A stretch of 64,000 nucleotides of DNA from JAAURS01 sp044923475 (GTDB lineage Bacteria > Cyanobacteriota > Cyanobacteriia > Thermosynechococcales > Thermosynechococcaceae), in the NCBI RefSeq assembly GCF_044923475.1, contig NZ_CP137338.1:1612001-1676000 (forward strand), written 5' to 3'. The position numbers and the translations under genes are program-made. Of the stretch, positions 15,369-24,685 are shown one piece after another; positions within the stretch are counted from its first letter, which is position 1, and each line of letters opens with the position of its first letter. Below the pieces are notes generated by a model. That model saw only the letters and a program-made list of their open reading frames with translations, ran no database searches and had not been told where the DNA came from.

Positions 15369-18300
15369 TCACCGCAAAATCTGTTCCAGAATCGTCGGAT
15401 CTTGGATTTCCTTGTCTTTGGAAAGTAACAATACCTTAGACACCACTTCTGCTGTTTTAGGATCGTTATCGACAAAAGGCAGAAAAATCCTGCCCCGATG
15501 CTGGGAAGGCACCGGAATAATGCAAAGTGCCCCGCCCGGCTGACGATGCACCATCGCGCTGCCGAGATGAATGGAGTAGCTGCCCAAGTGCCCTTCAATC
15601 AACGCATGGGAGCCTTGAATCTGGACGTTGATTAACTTCAAGAGCCGACAGGTTTCACGCACCAAGCTCGCCCGCATTTCCACGGTTGAAGCGGTCGCTT
15701 CAGGATCCACGCCCCCTTGGTGCGCCACGCTTGCTACCAAATCCAGGTCGCGCATCGTCTCGCTAAACAGCGCTGGCGGAATTTCAGTCAGGGGCAGCGG
15801 TTCCCACTCATCGCGTCGGTAAAACCGAACCCCGGAAATTGTTAACCCTTCCACTTCCAATGGGGTATAAAATCCGTTTAGAAACTCGACCTCGGCAATC
15901 AATCCTTCCTGGTGAAACGTACGGCGTACCCCCTCGTCGGGGGCTGCAATCCACCCCCGCTGGCCGAAGAGGGCTAGGGCCTGACGCGGATTGACCTGAT
16001 GCCCTTCGTAACGCCGAGATATCTTTTCGCCTCGTTCTGCGGCGGTGAGGACGTACAGCTCCCGAAAAATCTGCTTGAAGGGCTGCGTGCGAGACTGCGC
16101 GAAACAATCCTGCTGCCACAGATGCCATGCGTTGGTCGCCAGCAAATCAGAGGGATGGGCAATCCGCAGTTCCGCAGACCGAATGGGTTGAAGGCTACCA
16201 TCGTGCTGCTGAAGCGCCGTGCCCTGTTCGACTAAATAGCCCATTTCCCGCTCGCCCAGGAGAACCAATTGGGTCAGCATGGGAGCCAATACGGGATGCG
16301 TTGTCAACTGAAGCAGTTCTGCCGCCGTAAAGCGATCGCCTCGGCACATGGCTTGTTCTAGGGAAATCCGCATCCGCGACGCTTGGCGGGTAATGTCTTG
16401 TTTGCGGGCTGTAATGGCTTGAATTTCAGGGTTTTTCTTGAGCTTGGCGGGGACGGCTTTTAAGGGTTTGCCTTGCTTGGTAATGGCGATTTCGGGTTCG
16501 CCTAAGGCATTGATGGAAAGGCTTACGCTGACTTCATCCACGGCGACGACTTGGGCCTTGCTAGATAGATCGGCGATCGCCGCTGCTTCCATGGCCCATT
16601 GCAACCGTTGGGGGTCAACGAATCCCGCTGTTCTGGCGAGGTTTTCTAGGCCAATTTCGACGCACAGCTTTTCACTGGCTTGACGTTGGGAACCAAATTT
16701 CTTACTCGCGCGCAAAAATTCCTGAAGAAATTGATAGCGACTCAAGATTTCGGGTTCGCGTTTCTTGCCTTTGGGGAGGGGCAGTAATCCTAAAGCACGC
16801 ACTGAATCTTGATGGCGTTTTTGGGTGATGCGATCGCGCAGGACTTTCCCGTCGCTTCTGCCCAACATGGCATCGGCAAACAGTTTGGCCCGTTGATGCC
16901 CGATGCCGCTGGAGGCGTATTGAGCGGTTTCGTAGAGTTGGAGCCATCGTTCTTGCTTGAGGCGCTTGTAGACTCGTAAAAACCACTCTACGTCTACGGC
17001 TCCGTCCATCAAGCTTTGGGTCGAAAGGGGGGTGCGTTCGCTAATTTGGGCTTCCCAGGTTTCGCGCACGTCTTGGTCTACCGACCAACTGGTGTCTTTG
17101 GTGTGGGCATGGATCCACCAGACGGCATCGGCAAAGCCAGTCCAGCCGAGGGCGTGTTCGACGTAGTTGACCCATTGGGGCGCATAAAAGGCAAATTGAA
17201 TCAGTTTTTCCGTGGGGATTTGGGCGGAGGCAACCCGCTGGCTAAATTCTGCGGGGGTATCTTCTGGGGCAGGGAAGCTGACGCGCATCAGGTGGCTAAA
17301 CACTGCCGCTTTGCTGATACTGCCGTAGTTATAACCCCGTGCTAATTTCTCTTGCCCCAAGGCTTGGATGAGCTGGAGCACGATGGGAATACCAGAAATG
17401 GAGCGCAGGGCAAGGGCTGCGTGGGAGACTGCGGTGGGGAAGTCGCCGCGTTGAAGTTCTACGGCTAAGATGCGCTGCCGACAGCGATCGGCTAAAGCGA
17501 CTAACGTAAGGTGCTGAGCGTATTCTGGCTGAAGTTTACGACGGGTTAAATCTGATAAATCTCGAAAGTTTGTTCTCAGATTTGCCTTCAATTCTGCGAG
17601 TGAGCCGGAATTCTGTTCGAGATAGAGAGCTAAGTCTCGTTCTTGCACACCTATCAGATGAAATATCAAATCAGCCTCAGTTGCATCTCCAGCTTGGTAG
17701 ACATTATAGACATCCCAAAGCAAGGTCACGGGTTGATGCATAGTAATCCAGGCATCGATCCACTTGAGCGATTGCCACCATTGATATTGATGGCTTCGCC
17801 ATTCCGTAGCAAAAAGAGATTGGAAGCGTCGAGCAAGTTTTATCCACTCTCCAAAAAAATTTGCAACGTCATAACGCCTTCCTTCATGGATTCGCTTTAA
17901 ACGTTCAAGATCCTCTTGTGAGTCCTTTGCTGGAATAGCTTGGAGAAGCGTGGCGATCGCATCCAATACAAAACCTATAATCTGTGCGGAAGGATGCTGG
18001 TACAACAACCAGTCAACTACGGCCTGCACGATATGCGGATAGCGGAGCGTTAGGGACTTACCTTTAAGAGATCGAAAAGAAGATATTAAGCATTGCAATG
18101 GATTTTGTTGTTGCGCTTCTTCGACTCCTTCTCCATTGGAGCCATAACTGAATCGCTCAAAACTGGGGCCGATCGCTCGGAGGAGTTCTAACTCATCTCC
18201 ATCGTGAAGTTGATTCGCACGATTCTGCCACCAGTTCTCCCAAACGTCAGCCAACGGCAGTAGTGCCAAATTTTCTTCACGGGATAATCTAGGGTCAATA

Positions 18301-20345
18301 CGCGGAAAATTCCATTCTACATTACCCAGAAGTTCTTCTTGCTCCCCTTGCCAATTTTTAATTGTGATGGGCGTTTGTCGATGCTCGTGAACCAACTCAT
18401 CTAAAGCTAATAAGCAAGCCTGAGACGCTTCGGTCTGGAACTCGATTGAGGCTGAAGGTTGAGGCGCAACCAATGGGGTAAGTTCAGTTAGCTCAATCAA
18501 GCCCAGAGCATTGGTGAGGGTGGGTTCTTCGGTTTTTGGTTCAAGAATGCTGCTTAAAAGTTGGGTTTCTGTCGTGGTTAGCTTTGCATGATTGGTTTGA
18601 TATTCCACTGCCAATGATCGACAGGATTCAACCAAACGATCGCCCAAGACAAGTTCCCGTAATAACTCCAGCCCTGCCTGTCGTTGCAGAGTCTGTTTCG
18701 CTTGCAGAAGGCGTTGTCCAGAGGCGATCGCCATTTCATCCCCTTGATTGAGCAATAAGCCCAAAATCCCGCGCCGCAAATCGCTCGCCTTACGGGTCAA
18801 AAGCTGCTCTAGGGGGATACTTTCTTCGGCTGTAATTTTGCATTGACGTAGAAGTTGCAAGACCTCCTCCCGCACCCACTGGCTGGCATCCCCCACTGAC
18901 CCCAGCAATACTTCCCGAATTTCTGCATCCCAAGGTTTCACCTCGGCTAGTCGCTGGGCGATGGTTCTGCGTTCGTAGCCATCCACAATCGACAATAGGG
19001 GAATGAGCCGTTTGGGCGATAGCTTTGCACCCAGAGTCCGCGCTCCCTGTTGAAAGATCATGGCGGAAGCAACGAGTGCCTGACTGGCTTCAATCTGCAT
19101 CCACTCCCACACCATCGGAGGAAGCGTCTTGGGCTTTTCTGGAAACCGTCCTAGATTTTGCTCCAAACGCTCAAATGCATCGGAATTTTCAAGGGCAGCA
19201 TATCGGAGCGACTGCACGGCATGAGCTGCTACGGCTAAATCGCGATCGCCTACAGCAGGCAGCAATGCCAACCGCGCCGGATCGATCTCTAACTGGATCA
19301 AAAAATGAACCGCAACAAAGCGATGGGTTGCCTCGGGATGGTTAAGTAGGTCGGTTGCGAGGGGGATAGCGGCGATCGCATCCATAAACCCCACACTCCA
19401 AAGCCCCAGATATACTGTCTGCGGATCTTCGCTAGAGAGCGCAGCCTGTCGTGCCGTTTCATCTTCTAAATACTGGCTCACTTGGGTCAGAATTTGCTTT
19501 GCTTGTTTCTCGTTCAGAGATTCCAGTCCGAACCCAAACCACACATCGATCGCCCGAATCACAGCGCTAAAGCGCGTCAAATTCTCCGCCACAATCAGCC
19601 GCACCATGCGCCCAAAGGCGACGGGATGAGCTTCATCGATGGTTTCTAAAATGGTTTGCCGCAACCCTTCTTGGCGCTGGGCGGCGAGGAGCAACCGTTC
19701 GATAAAGTCCCATCCCTCCGGGTCGTTGGCTGCCAGTAAAGCGCGGGTGACATGCCGTCCCATTGCGCCAATTTCATGGTCGCCCCGCGCAGAATCCAGC
19801 AAAATTTGCGAAATGCTTTGCCCTAGCTCATCGCCCCGGTTTATGACAGCAGCAAACAAAATACCGAATACGTCTGGTGCACCATAGCCAAGATAGGGCA
19901 CCCAAGCGGCAAACCATTCTAAATCTCGATCGTAGCCCTCTATTGTGCTGATGAGCTGAATCAGCCACTGGCTGCGTTTTGCCTGCGTAAATTCTGGATG
20001 GTGGGGTGTCCGAAAAGATCGCCGACTATATCCGATCGGGTAAGGCAATTGATGGTGGAACTGCCATGCCAACTCAACAGTAGCGCTAATTTGGGGGAAC
20101 AGAATGCTGAAGACTTGGATGCGATCGCCCTCAGACAATCTCTCCAAACGTGTTAGGGCCTTCTCTTGAAACTGACTGGATTGCCAATAATCGCCAGGTT
20201 TACCGCGATCGTTCAGCCCGAATAAACCATAGCCAACAACAGCCATCGCTTCAGGGAGTGCTGCAAACTGCTGGAGACGCTGCGATCGCCAGTCTTTGCT
20301 AACGATTAGCTTAAGTTGGGCTTGGGCAGCTTCAGGATTCAGCAT
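15369..20345 (-). CDS. Giant DUF4132-family protein of a MoxR/VWA locus
   Basis: Very large soluble protein, about 1658 residues from ATG 20345. The N-terminal two thirds are helical with HEAT-like repeats (for example DASQWVREEVLQLLRQCK). The C-terminal 500 residues match the DUF4132 group: ERGEKISRRYEGHQVNPRQA, LFGQRGWIAAPDEGVRRTFH, EVEFLNGFYTPLEVEGLTIS, and an ending SYSIHLGSAMVHRQPGGALC then GRIFLPFVDNDPKT. Function is unknown; relatives occur with MoxR ATPases and VWA proteins, both present 4-7 kb away on the same strand. The frame stays open to 20414, but those 23 extra codons are a decayed copy of another gene's end, so I start at 20345. Confidence 0.75.
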   Translation of the reverse strand: MLNPEAAQAQLKLIVSKDWRSQRLQQFAALPEAMAVVGYGLFGLNDRGKPGDYWQSSQFQEKALTRLERLSEGDRIQVFSILFPQISATVELAWQFHHQLPYPIGYSRRSFRTPHHPEFTQAKRSQWLIQLISTIEGYDRDLEWFAAWVPYLGYGAPDVFGILFAAVINRGDELGQSISQILLDSARGDHEIGAMGRHVTRALLAANDPEGWDFIERLLLAAQRQEGLRQTILETIDEAHPVAFGRMVRLIVAENLTRFSAVIRAIDVWFGFGLESLNEKQAKQILTQVSQYLEDETARQAALSSEDPQTVYLGLWSVGFMDAIAAIPLATDLLNHPEATHRFVAVHFLIQLEIDPARLALLPAVGDRDLAVAAHAVQSLRYAALENSDAFERLEQNLGRFPEKPKTLPPMVWEWMQIEASQALVASAMIFQQGARTLGAKLSPKRLIPLLSIVDGYERRTIAQRLAEVKPWDAEIREVLLGSVGDASQWVREEVLQLLRQCKITAEESIPLEQLLTRKASDLRRGILGLLLNQGDEMAIASGQRLLQAKQTLQRQAGLELLRELVLGDRLVESCRSLAVEYQTNHAKLTTTETQLLSSILEPKTEEPTLTNALGLIELTELTPLVAPQPSASIEFQTEASQACLLALDELVHEHRQTPITIKNWQGEQEELLGNVEWNFPRIDPRLSREENLALLPLADVWENWWQNRANQLHDGDELELLRAIGPSFERFSYGSNGEGVEEAQQQNPLQCLISSFRSLKGKSLTLRYPHIVQAVVDWLLYQHPSAQIIGFVLDAIATLLQAIPAKDSQEDLERLKRIHEGRRYDVANFFGEWIKLARRFQSLFATEWRSHQYQWWQSLKWIDAWITMHQPVTLLWDVYNVYQAGDATEADLIFHLIGVQERDLALYLEQNSGSLAELKANLRTNFRDLSDLTRRKLQPEYAQHLTLVALADRCRQRILAVELQRGDFPTAVSHAALALRSISGIPIVLQLIQALGQEKLARGYNYGSISKAAVFSHLMRVSFPAPEDTPAEFSQRVASAQIPTEKLIQFAFYAPQWVNYVEHALGWTGFADAVWWIHAHTKDTSWSVDQDVRETWEAQISERTPLSTQSLMDGAVDVEWFLRVYKRLKQERWLQLYETAQYASSGIGHQRAKLFADAMLGRSDGKVLRDRITQKRHQDSVRALGLLPLPKGKKREPEILSRYQFLQEFLRASKKFGSQRQASEKLCVEIGLENLARTAGFVDPQRLQWAMEAAAIADLSSKAQVVAVDEVSVSLSINALGEPEIAITKQGKPLKAVPAKLKKNPEIQAITARKQDITRQASRMRISLEQAMCRGDRFTAAELLQLTTHPVLAPMLTQLVLLGEREMGYLVEQGTALQQHDGSLQPIRSAELRIAHPSDLLATNAWHLWQQDCFAQSRTQPFKQIFRELYVLTAAERGEKISRRYEGHQVNPRQALALFGQRGWIAAPDEGVRRTFHQEGLIAEVEFLNGFYTPLEVEGLTISGVRFYRRDEWEPLPLTEIPPALFSETMRDLDLVASVAHQGGVDPEATASTVEMRASLVRETCRLLKLINVQIQGSHALIEGHLGSYSIHLGSAMVHRQPGGALCIIPVPSQHRGRIFLPFVDNDPKTAEVVSKVLLLSKDKEIQDPTILEQILR

Positions 20346-20372
20346 CTTAGAAAGGGTTGGACGGCTCTCTGT

Positions 20373-20415
20373 ATAGATTACCCATCCTGCCAACGGAACC
20401 AAGCGCAAAAACAAG
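20373..20415 (-). pseudogene. Remnant of a second Gly-Gly tail gene (direct repeat copy B)
   Basis: About 42 bases match 21171-21212, the 3' end of the Gly-Gly protein gene, including ATAGATTACCCA exactly and CCAACGGAACCAA (read on the plus strand). In the coding frame both give LFLRLVPL; four codon differences are synonymous and one changes Val to Ala. One extra base converts the expected LAGG-stop into LAGW read-through. It looks like the surviving end of a duplicated gene. Confidence 0.6.
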
Positions 20416-20424
20416 AGCGGGTTT

Positions 20425-20598
20425 TTATTGGGCTTTAAAGGGCTTAATGATCGTTACGCCTTCAATATCGTAGGAAAGTCCTCGACTAGAACCATCTTGG
20501 TAAAAGGCAAGAGCCTGTTCGCGTGTCTCAAACTCTAAATGTAGTCCGCGATCGCTCGGATAAACCTGTGTTGCGTGATGGTTCTGTGCAGTCTGCAT
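20425..20598 (-). CDS. 57-residue protein of unknown function
   Basis: ATG at 20598 is preceded on the minus strand by GAGGAG at good spacing. The product is acidic-to-neutral and begins MQTAQNHHATQVYPSDRG; the middle is LHLEFETREQALAFYQDG and it ends GVTIIKPFKAQ. A strand-helix-strand pattern is likely. It matches no family I can name. It lies between the retropepsin gene and DUF4132 on the same strand, inside the segment bounded by the 42-base direct repeats, and is probably co-transcribed. Confidence 0.55.
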   Translation of the reverse strand: MQTAQNHHATQVYPSDRGLHLEFETREQALAFYQDGSSRGLSYDIEGVTIIKPFKAQ

Positions 20599-20666
20599 TA
20601 AAATCTCCTCAGCTGTCTTCTGGCGATTTCTCTGTCAACCTTAGCTTGTTTTCTACACTAGATCGG

Positions 20667-21113
20667 CTAGTAAACCATGAGATAAGTGTTTTTACCCTCA
20701 ATGGGTAAGACTCTCAACGCCTGATTTTGTAAATCTGGCTCTAAACCAAGATCTTCTAAAGGAATCAGCCCTAGAAGCGGATCGGATCCTTCAGGCAGTT
20801 CAACGCAGTCATATCGTCCTTCTCGTCCCGCAACCTCAAGTCTCACCCCTGCAAAAACCCGAAACTTTGTAGGGCCAAGAGCCGTTTTGACATCGTTTTC
20901 ACCCACATATTTGAGTCCGAGAGCCTGAATCATCTCCTTGGGCAGACAAAGACGACTGGCACCTGTATCGACCAGAACGTTTTCCAGCGTTAGGGAACGG
21001 ATCTCGTTTTTTTGGATAAAGCCTCTTTCTGCTAAAATCTCGTCAACCCAATTGGCAACCGTAAGGGTTGTGGTTACTTTACCCATGTTTTGGCTAACGC
21101 TAGAAACAATCAT
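20667..21113 (-). CDS. Retropepsin-like (clan AA) aspartic protease
   Basis: Protein of 148 residues. The catalytic motif is VLVDTGASRLCLPKEM, a DTGAS triad with the following hydrophobic flap pattern, and a later LLGLIPLEDLGLEPD matches the conserved end of single-domain bacterial retropepsins. Such proteins dimerise to form one active site. Substrate unknown. AGGA upstream of the ATG at 21113 supports that start. It lies directly downstream of the Gly-Gly-ending gene on the same strand and upstream of the 57-residue gene, so a processing role in this locus is possible but unproven. Confidence 0.72.
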   Translation of the reverse strand: MIVSSVSQNMGKVTTTLTVANWVDEILAERGFIQKNEIRSLTLENVLVDTGASRLCLPKEMIQALGLKYVGENDVKTALGPTKFRVFAGVRLEVAGREGRYDCVELPEGSDPLLGLIPLEDLGLEPDLQNQALRVLPIEGKNTYLMVY

Positions 21114-21175
21114 GGCGTTTATCCTGCGATTAAAGCATGAAAAAACATCGCTTTTGCTAACTCGATCTTAATAGA

Positions 21176-21607
21176 TTACCCACCCACCAACGGAACCAAT
21201 CGCAGAAACAGCAGTTGAGAATTGGAGGTGAGAGGGGCGATCGCATCCAATGTTTCAATCTGCTCGTCGTCTATAAACACAAAATAAAGTCCATCCTCAA
21301 AGGCTTGCAGCGCCGCCTCAACAGCAGCATCCGCCTCAACTTTCTGGTCTAATTCACTGCCACCAGACTCGATTTTTCCCTGCTCCACCCCAAGCTGAAT
21401 TTGTTCTGGACTCAAAACCCGCAATAGCCGACGCTGACTCTGCCGCGTTTTAAAGGCGCTGACTTCGGCACGGACAATATGAGTGAGGAGCGATCGCAGG
21501 GATAGGTTTGTCGTTTCAAGGGCTTCGGGTAACGTCAATTCCCAATCCGTAAAGGTGGGTCGGGTTTTCCCCATGACTTTCCCAGAAATCGTTAAAGTTG
21601 TAGACAT
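21176..21607 (-). CDS. Small protein with ubiquitin-like C-terminal half ending in Gly-Gly
   Basis: Unrecognised 143-residue protein. It has an N-terminal strand pair (TTLTISGKVMG, DWELTLPEAL), a helix (LSLRSLLTHIVRAEVSAF), a charged insert (about 60-95), and a C-terminal part DGLYFVFIDDEQIETLDAI then SNSQLLFLRLVPLVGG-stop. The last 35 residues follow the order of ubiquitin's own end (strand, TLxD, loop, S-x-L, hydrophobic strand, Gly-Gly). Beta-grasp proteins with a free Gly-Gly end are either conjugated modifiers or sulfur carriers. No E1-like or JAB gene is in view. It is first in a run with the retropepsin, 57-residue and DUF4132 genes. Confidence 0.6.
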   Translation of the reverse strand: MSTTLTISGKVMGKTRPTFTDWELTLPEALETTNLSLRSLLTHIVRAEVSAFKTRQSQRRLLRVLSPEQIQLGVEQGKIESGGSELDQKVEADAAVEAALQAFEDGLYFVFIDDEQIETLDAIAPLTSNSQLLFLRLVPLVGG

Positions 21608-21755
21608 CGTTACTTGCCAAAAATCATCCTTTTCGACTTCCCTCAGAATACAATCTCTAGCTGGTTGAGCGCGCTGCCCTGAGCCAGCATCTCAGCTCAG
21701 CTTGCCTAGACTAGAAACGAGCGTATTATAGAGATTGAGAAATTGAGGTATCGCA

Positions 21756-23318
21756 ATGAAAGCCCCCATCCCTGTCCTGAAATCAGTGGCGGGGCTTCGT
21801 CGCTTTTTGCAAATGCAGCCGCGCAGCAGCCCCACCGAAGGCTTGCTAGGGCACCTGGGCCTCGTCCCCACCATGGGCGCGCTCCATCAGGGACACTTGA
21901 GCCTCATGCAGCGCGCGAGACAAGAAAATGCCGTCGTCATCGTCAGCATCTTTGTCAATCCCCTTCAGTTTGGGCCAACCGAAGACTTTACCCAATATCC
22001 CAGGCCGATCGAACGCGACTTAGCGTTCTGCCAGGACTGCGGGGTAGATGCAGTCTTCGTTCCAAACGCAGCCGACTTAGTCCCCAGCAGTCCCATGACC
22101 CAAGTGGTCCCACCCATTGCCCTCACCCAAGGACTGTGCGGGCGATCGCGTCCCGGTCATTTCCAAGGCGTTGCCACTATCGTGCTCAAACTGCTTAACT
22201 TAGTACAGCCTGATCGCGCTTACTTTGGGCGCAAGGATGCTCAGCAGCTGGCCATCATTCAACGACTTGCGAGCGACCTGAACGTCGCGACCGCCATCGT
22301 GCCCTGCCCCATCGTGCGAGAACCCAGCGGTCTCGCCTACAGTTCTCGCAACCAGTACCTCAGCGCGGAACAAACGCAACAAGCTCTGGTGCTTTCTCAA
22401 AGCCTAAGGCAAGCCGAAGCCCTGTTCAAAACAGGCGTAACTGACCGTAACTCAATCTTGAACATGATTCAAACTACAGTGGGACAAAAATCGGGGATCG
22501 AGATGGAATATGTCGAGCTGGTCGATCCGCAGACGTTAGAGCCTTTAGAACGAGTCGATCCCGTGGGGATGGTGGCGATCGCCGCTCGCGTCGGCAACAC
22601 CCGTCTCATCGACAATATCGTACTGGACGGACGCAAACCCATCCTGGCGATCGATGGGCCGGCGGGCGCTGGGAAATCTACGGTGACGCGCCTGTGCGCT
22701 CAGCAGCTCGGACTCATCCATCTCGATACGGGGGCGATGTATCGGGCCATGACCTGGCTGGCCCTTCAATCGGGGGTGCCGCTAGAGGATGAAGTGGCGA
22801 TCGCCGACCTCGTCAGCCAAGCCGAACTGGAACTCAAGCTGAACGATTCCTTAGAAGTGCGGGTAAACGGACAGGATGTGACCCAGTCCATCCGCTCCCT
22901 TGAAGTGACCGCACACGTTTCTACCATCGCGGCGCAGCCATCCGTGCGAGATATTTTGCGGCAGCAGCAACAATCCTATGCCAAAGTGGGCGGTGTGGCT
23001 GCCGAAGGGCGAGATATGGGCACGCATATTTTTCCAGAAGCAGGACTCAAAATTTTTCTCACCGCCTCTGTAGAAGAACGCGCCCGTCGCCGTCACGAAG
23101 AGCTTCAGGCCAATGGAAACACAGACATCACCTACGAGCAACTCGTTCGAGACATTGCCGAACGCGATCGCAAAGACAGCCAGCGCAAAACCGCGCCCCT
23201 GCGCAAAGCGAGCGATGCTGTCGAAATTTTGACCGATGGATTGTCTGTAGCGGAGGTGACAGACAAAATTGTGCATCTCTATAAAGAACGGTGCCCAGAC
23301 CATGCCCTTGGGGTGTAG
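21756..23318 (+). CDS. panC/cmk: Bifunctional pantothenate synthetase / cytidylate kinase
   Basis: Fusion enzyme of 520 residues, typical of cyanobacteria. The PanC half (about 1-285) has VPTMGALHQGHLSLM, FVNPLQFGP, QDCGVDAVF and REPSGLAYSSRN; it joins pantoate and beta-alanine using ATP. The CMP kinase half (about 290-515) begins AIDGPAGAGKSTVTR, then LDTGAMYRAMTW and AAEGRDMGT, with the lid region RRRHEELQ; it phosphorylates CMP and dCMP. It sits on the plus strand between the two minus-strand parts of the MoxR/DUF4132 locus. Confidence 0.95.
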   Translation: MKAPIPVLKSVAGLRRFLQMQPRSSPTEGLLGHLGLVPTMGALHQGHLSLMQRARQENAVVIVSIFVNPLQFGPTEDFTQYPRPIERDLAFCQDCGVDAVFVPNAADLVPSSPMTQVVPPIALTQGLCGRSRPGHFQGVATIVLKLLNLVQPDRAYFGRKDAQQLAIIQRLASDLNVATAIVPCPIVREPSGLAYSSRNQYLSAEQTQQALVLSQSLRQAEALFKTGVTDRNSILNMIQTTVGQKSGIEMEYVELVDPQTLEPLERVDPVGMVAIAARVGNTRLIDNIVLDGRKPILAIDGPAGAGKSTVTRLCAQQLGLIHLDTGAMYRAMTWLALQSGVPLEDEVAIADLVSQAELELKLNDSLEVRVNGQDVTQSIRSLEVTAHVSTIAAQPSVRDILRQQQQSYAKVGGVAAEGRDMGTHIFPEAGLKIFLTASVEERARRRHEELQANGNTDITYEQLVRDIAERDRKDSQRKTAPLRKASDAVEILTDGLSVAEVTDKIVHLYKERCPDHALGV

Positions 23319-23505
23319 GATGCGAGTAAAGGGTTTTTAAAGTGTCCGTTGCGGCTGAATAAGCGCTGGGAATCGTTTGTCAGGGTTGGCAGATATCGAT
23401 CGCTCTGATGTTTTGGGTTCCTGCTGGAAAGCTGGGAATACTGGAAGGATCCCAACAGCATAAGTTGAGGGAAGGGTTTTGGTTTACAGCATTACGGGTG
23501 AACGA

Positions 23506-24675
23506 ATGAAACTGGCCGCACGGATCGCTCAGGTTCCGGCTTCGATGACGTTGGCGATCGCCGCAAAGGCGAAGGCAATGAAGGCGGATGGTATTGATGT
23601 GTTGGGGTTTGGCGCGGGGGAACCGGATTTCGATACGCCAGAGCACATTAAAGCAGCCGCCAAAAAGGCTTTGGATGAGGGCAAAACAAAGTACGGCGCA
23701 GCGGCAGGTGAAGCGCTCTTAAGGGAGGCGATCGCTCGCAAACTCTACCGCGATAACCAGCTCGCCTACAATGCCGAGAACGTGCTGGTCTGCAATGGCG
23801 GCAAACACTCTTTATACAATATCTTTCAAACCTTTCTGGACCCTGGCGATGAGGTCATTATTCCGGCTCCCTATTGGCTGAGCTATCCCGAGATGGTGAA
23901 GTTGGCGTCCGGGGTGCCCGTTATCGTCCAAACTGACCTCAGCGAAAACTTTAAGATTACGCCCAGCCAACTCAAGCAAGCCATTACGCCCCGCACGAAG
24001 TTCTTTGTCCTCAATTCTCCGTCTAATCCGACGGGAATTGTTTACACGCCTGCAGAGATTCGGGCGCTGGCAAACGTCATTTTAGACAGTCAGGTTTGGG
24101 TGATTTCCGATGAAATTTACGAAAAGACACTCTACGACGATGCGGAGCACCTCAGCATTGCATCTTTGGGACGAGAATTGTTCGAGCGGACTTTCGTAAG
24201 CAATGGGTTTGCGAAAACCTATTCCATGACCGGATGGCGAGTGGGTTACGTCGCTGGGCCTGTAGAGGAAATCAAGGCTATGACGCGGCTGCAAAGCCAC
24301 AGCACGTCTAATGTCTGTACTTTTGCGCAATATGGGGCGATCGCCGCGCTAGAAGGCTCGCAAGATTGTGTTACAGAAATGCTGAGTGCTTTTGCAGCGC
24401 GGCGGAAGGTGATGTTGGATTACCTCAACGCCATTCCCGGCTTAGAATGCCCTCAACCCGACGGCGCGTTTTATATGTTTCCTAGCATTCGCAAGACGGG
24501 GATGCGTTCGATGGAATTTTGCGATGCGCTATTGGCCTCCCATCAGGTGGCAGCGGTTCCAGGGATCGCGTTTGGCGCGGATGATGCCATTCGGATTTCC
24601 TACGCGACGGATATGGACACGATTCGCAAGGGCATGGAGCGCCTGGATGACTTTGTGCGATCGCGTTTGGCGTAA
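23506..24675 (+). CDS. Aspartate/prephenate aminotransferase (class I)
   Basis: PLP enzyme of 389 residues. MKLAARIAQVPASMTLAIAA opens the family; VLGFGAGEPDFDTPEH, NSPSNPTGIVY, VISDEIYEKTLYD and SNGFAKTYSMTGWRVGY (PLP lysine) identify the class I subgroup 1-beta aspartate aminotransferases. Several of these also transaminate prephenate in cyanobacterial tyrosine and phenylalanine synthesis. I use the ATG at 23506; a TTG at 23479 adds nine unconserved residues. It is 187 bases downstream of panC/cmk. Confidence 0.9.
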   Translation: MKLAARIAQVPASMTLAIAAKAKAMKADGIDVLGFGAGEPDFDTPEHIKAAAKKALDEGKTKYGAAAGEALLREAIARKLYRDNQLAYNAENVLVCNGGKHSLYNIFQTFLDPGDEVIIPAPYWLSYPEMVKLASGVPVIVQTDLSENFKITPSQLKQAITPRTKFFVLNSPSNPTGIVYTPAEIRALANVILDSQVWVISDEIYEKTLYDDAEHLSIASLGRELFERTFVSNGFAKTYSMTGWRVGYVAGPVEEIKAMTRLQSHSTSNVCTFAQYGAIAALEGSQDCVTEMLSAFAARRKVMLDYLNAIPGLECPQPDGAFYMFPSIRKTGMRSMEFCDALLASHQVAAVPGIAFGADDAIRISYATDMDTIRKGMERLDDFVRSRLA

Positions 24676-24685
24676 GGATATTGCG

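Noticed and set aside
20346..20414. Longer N-terminus of the DUF4132 protein
   Set aside because: These 23 codons are the repeat copy of another gene's end and read through by a one-base shift, so they were not included in the gene.
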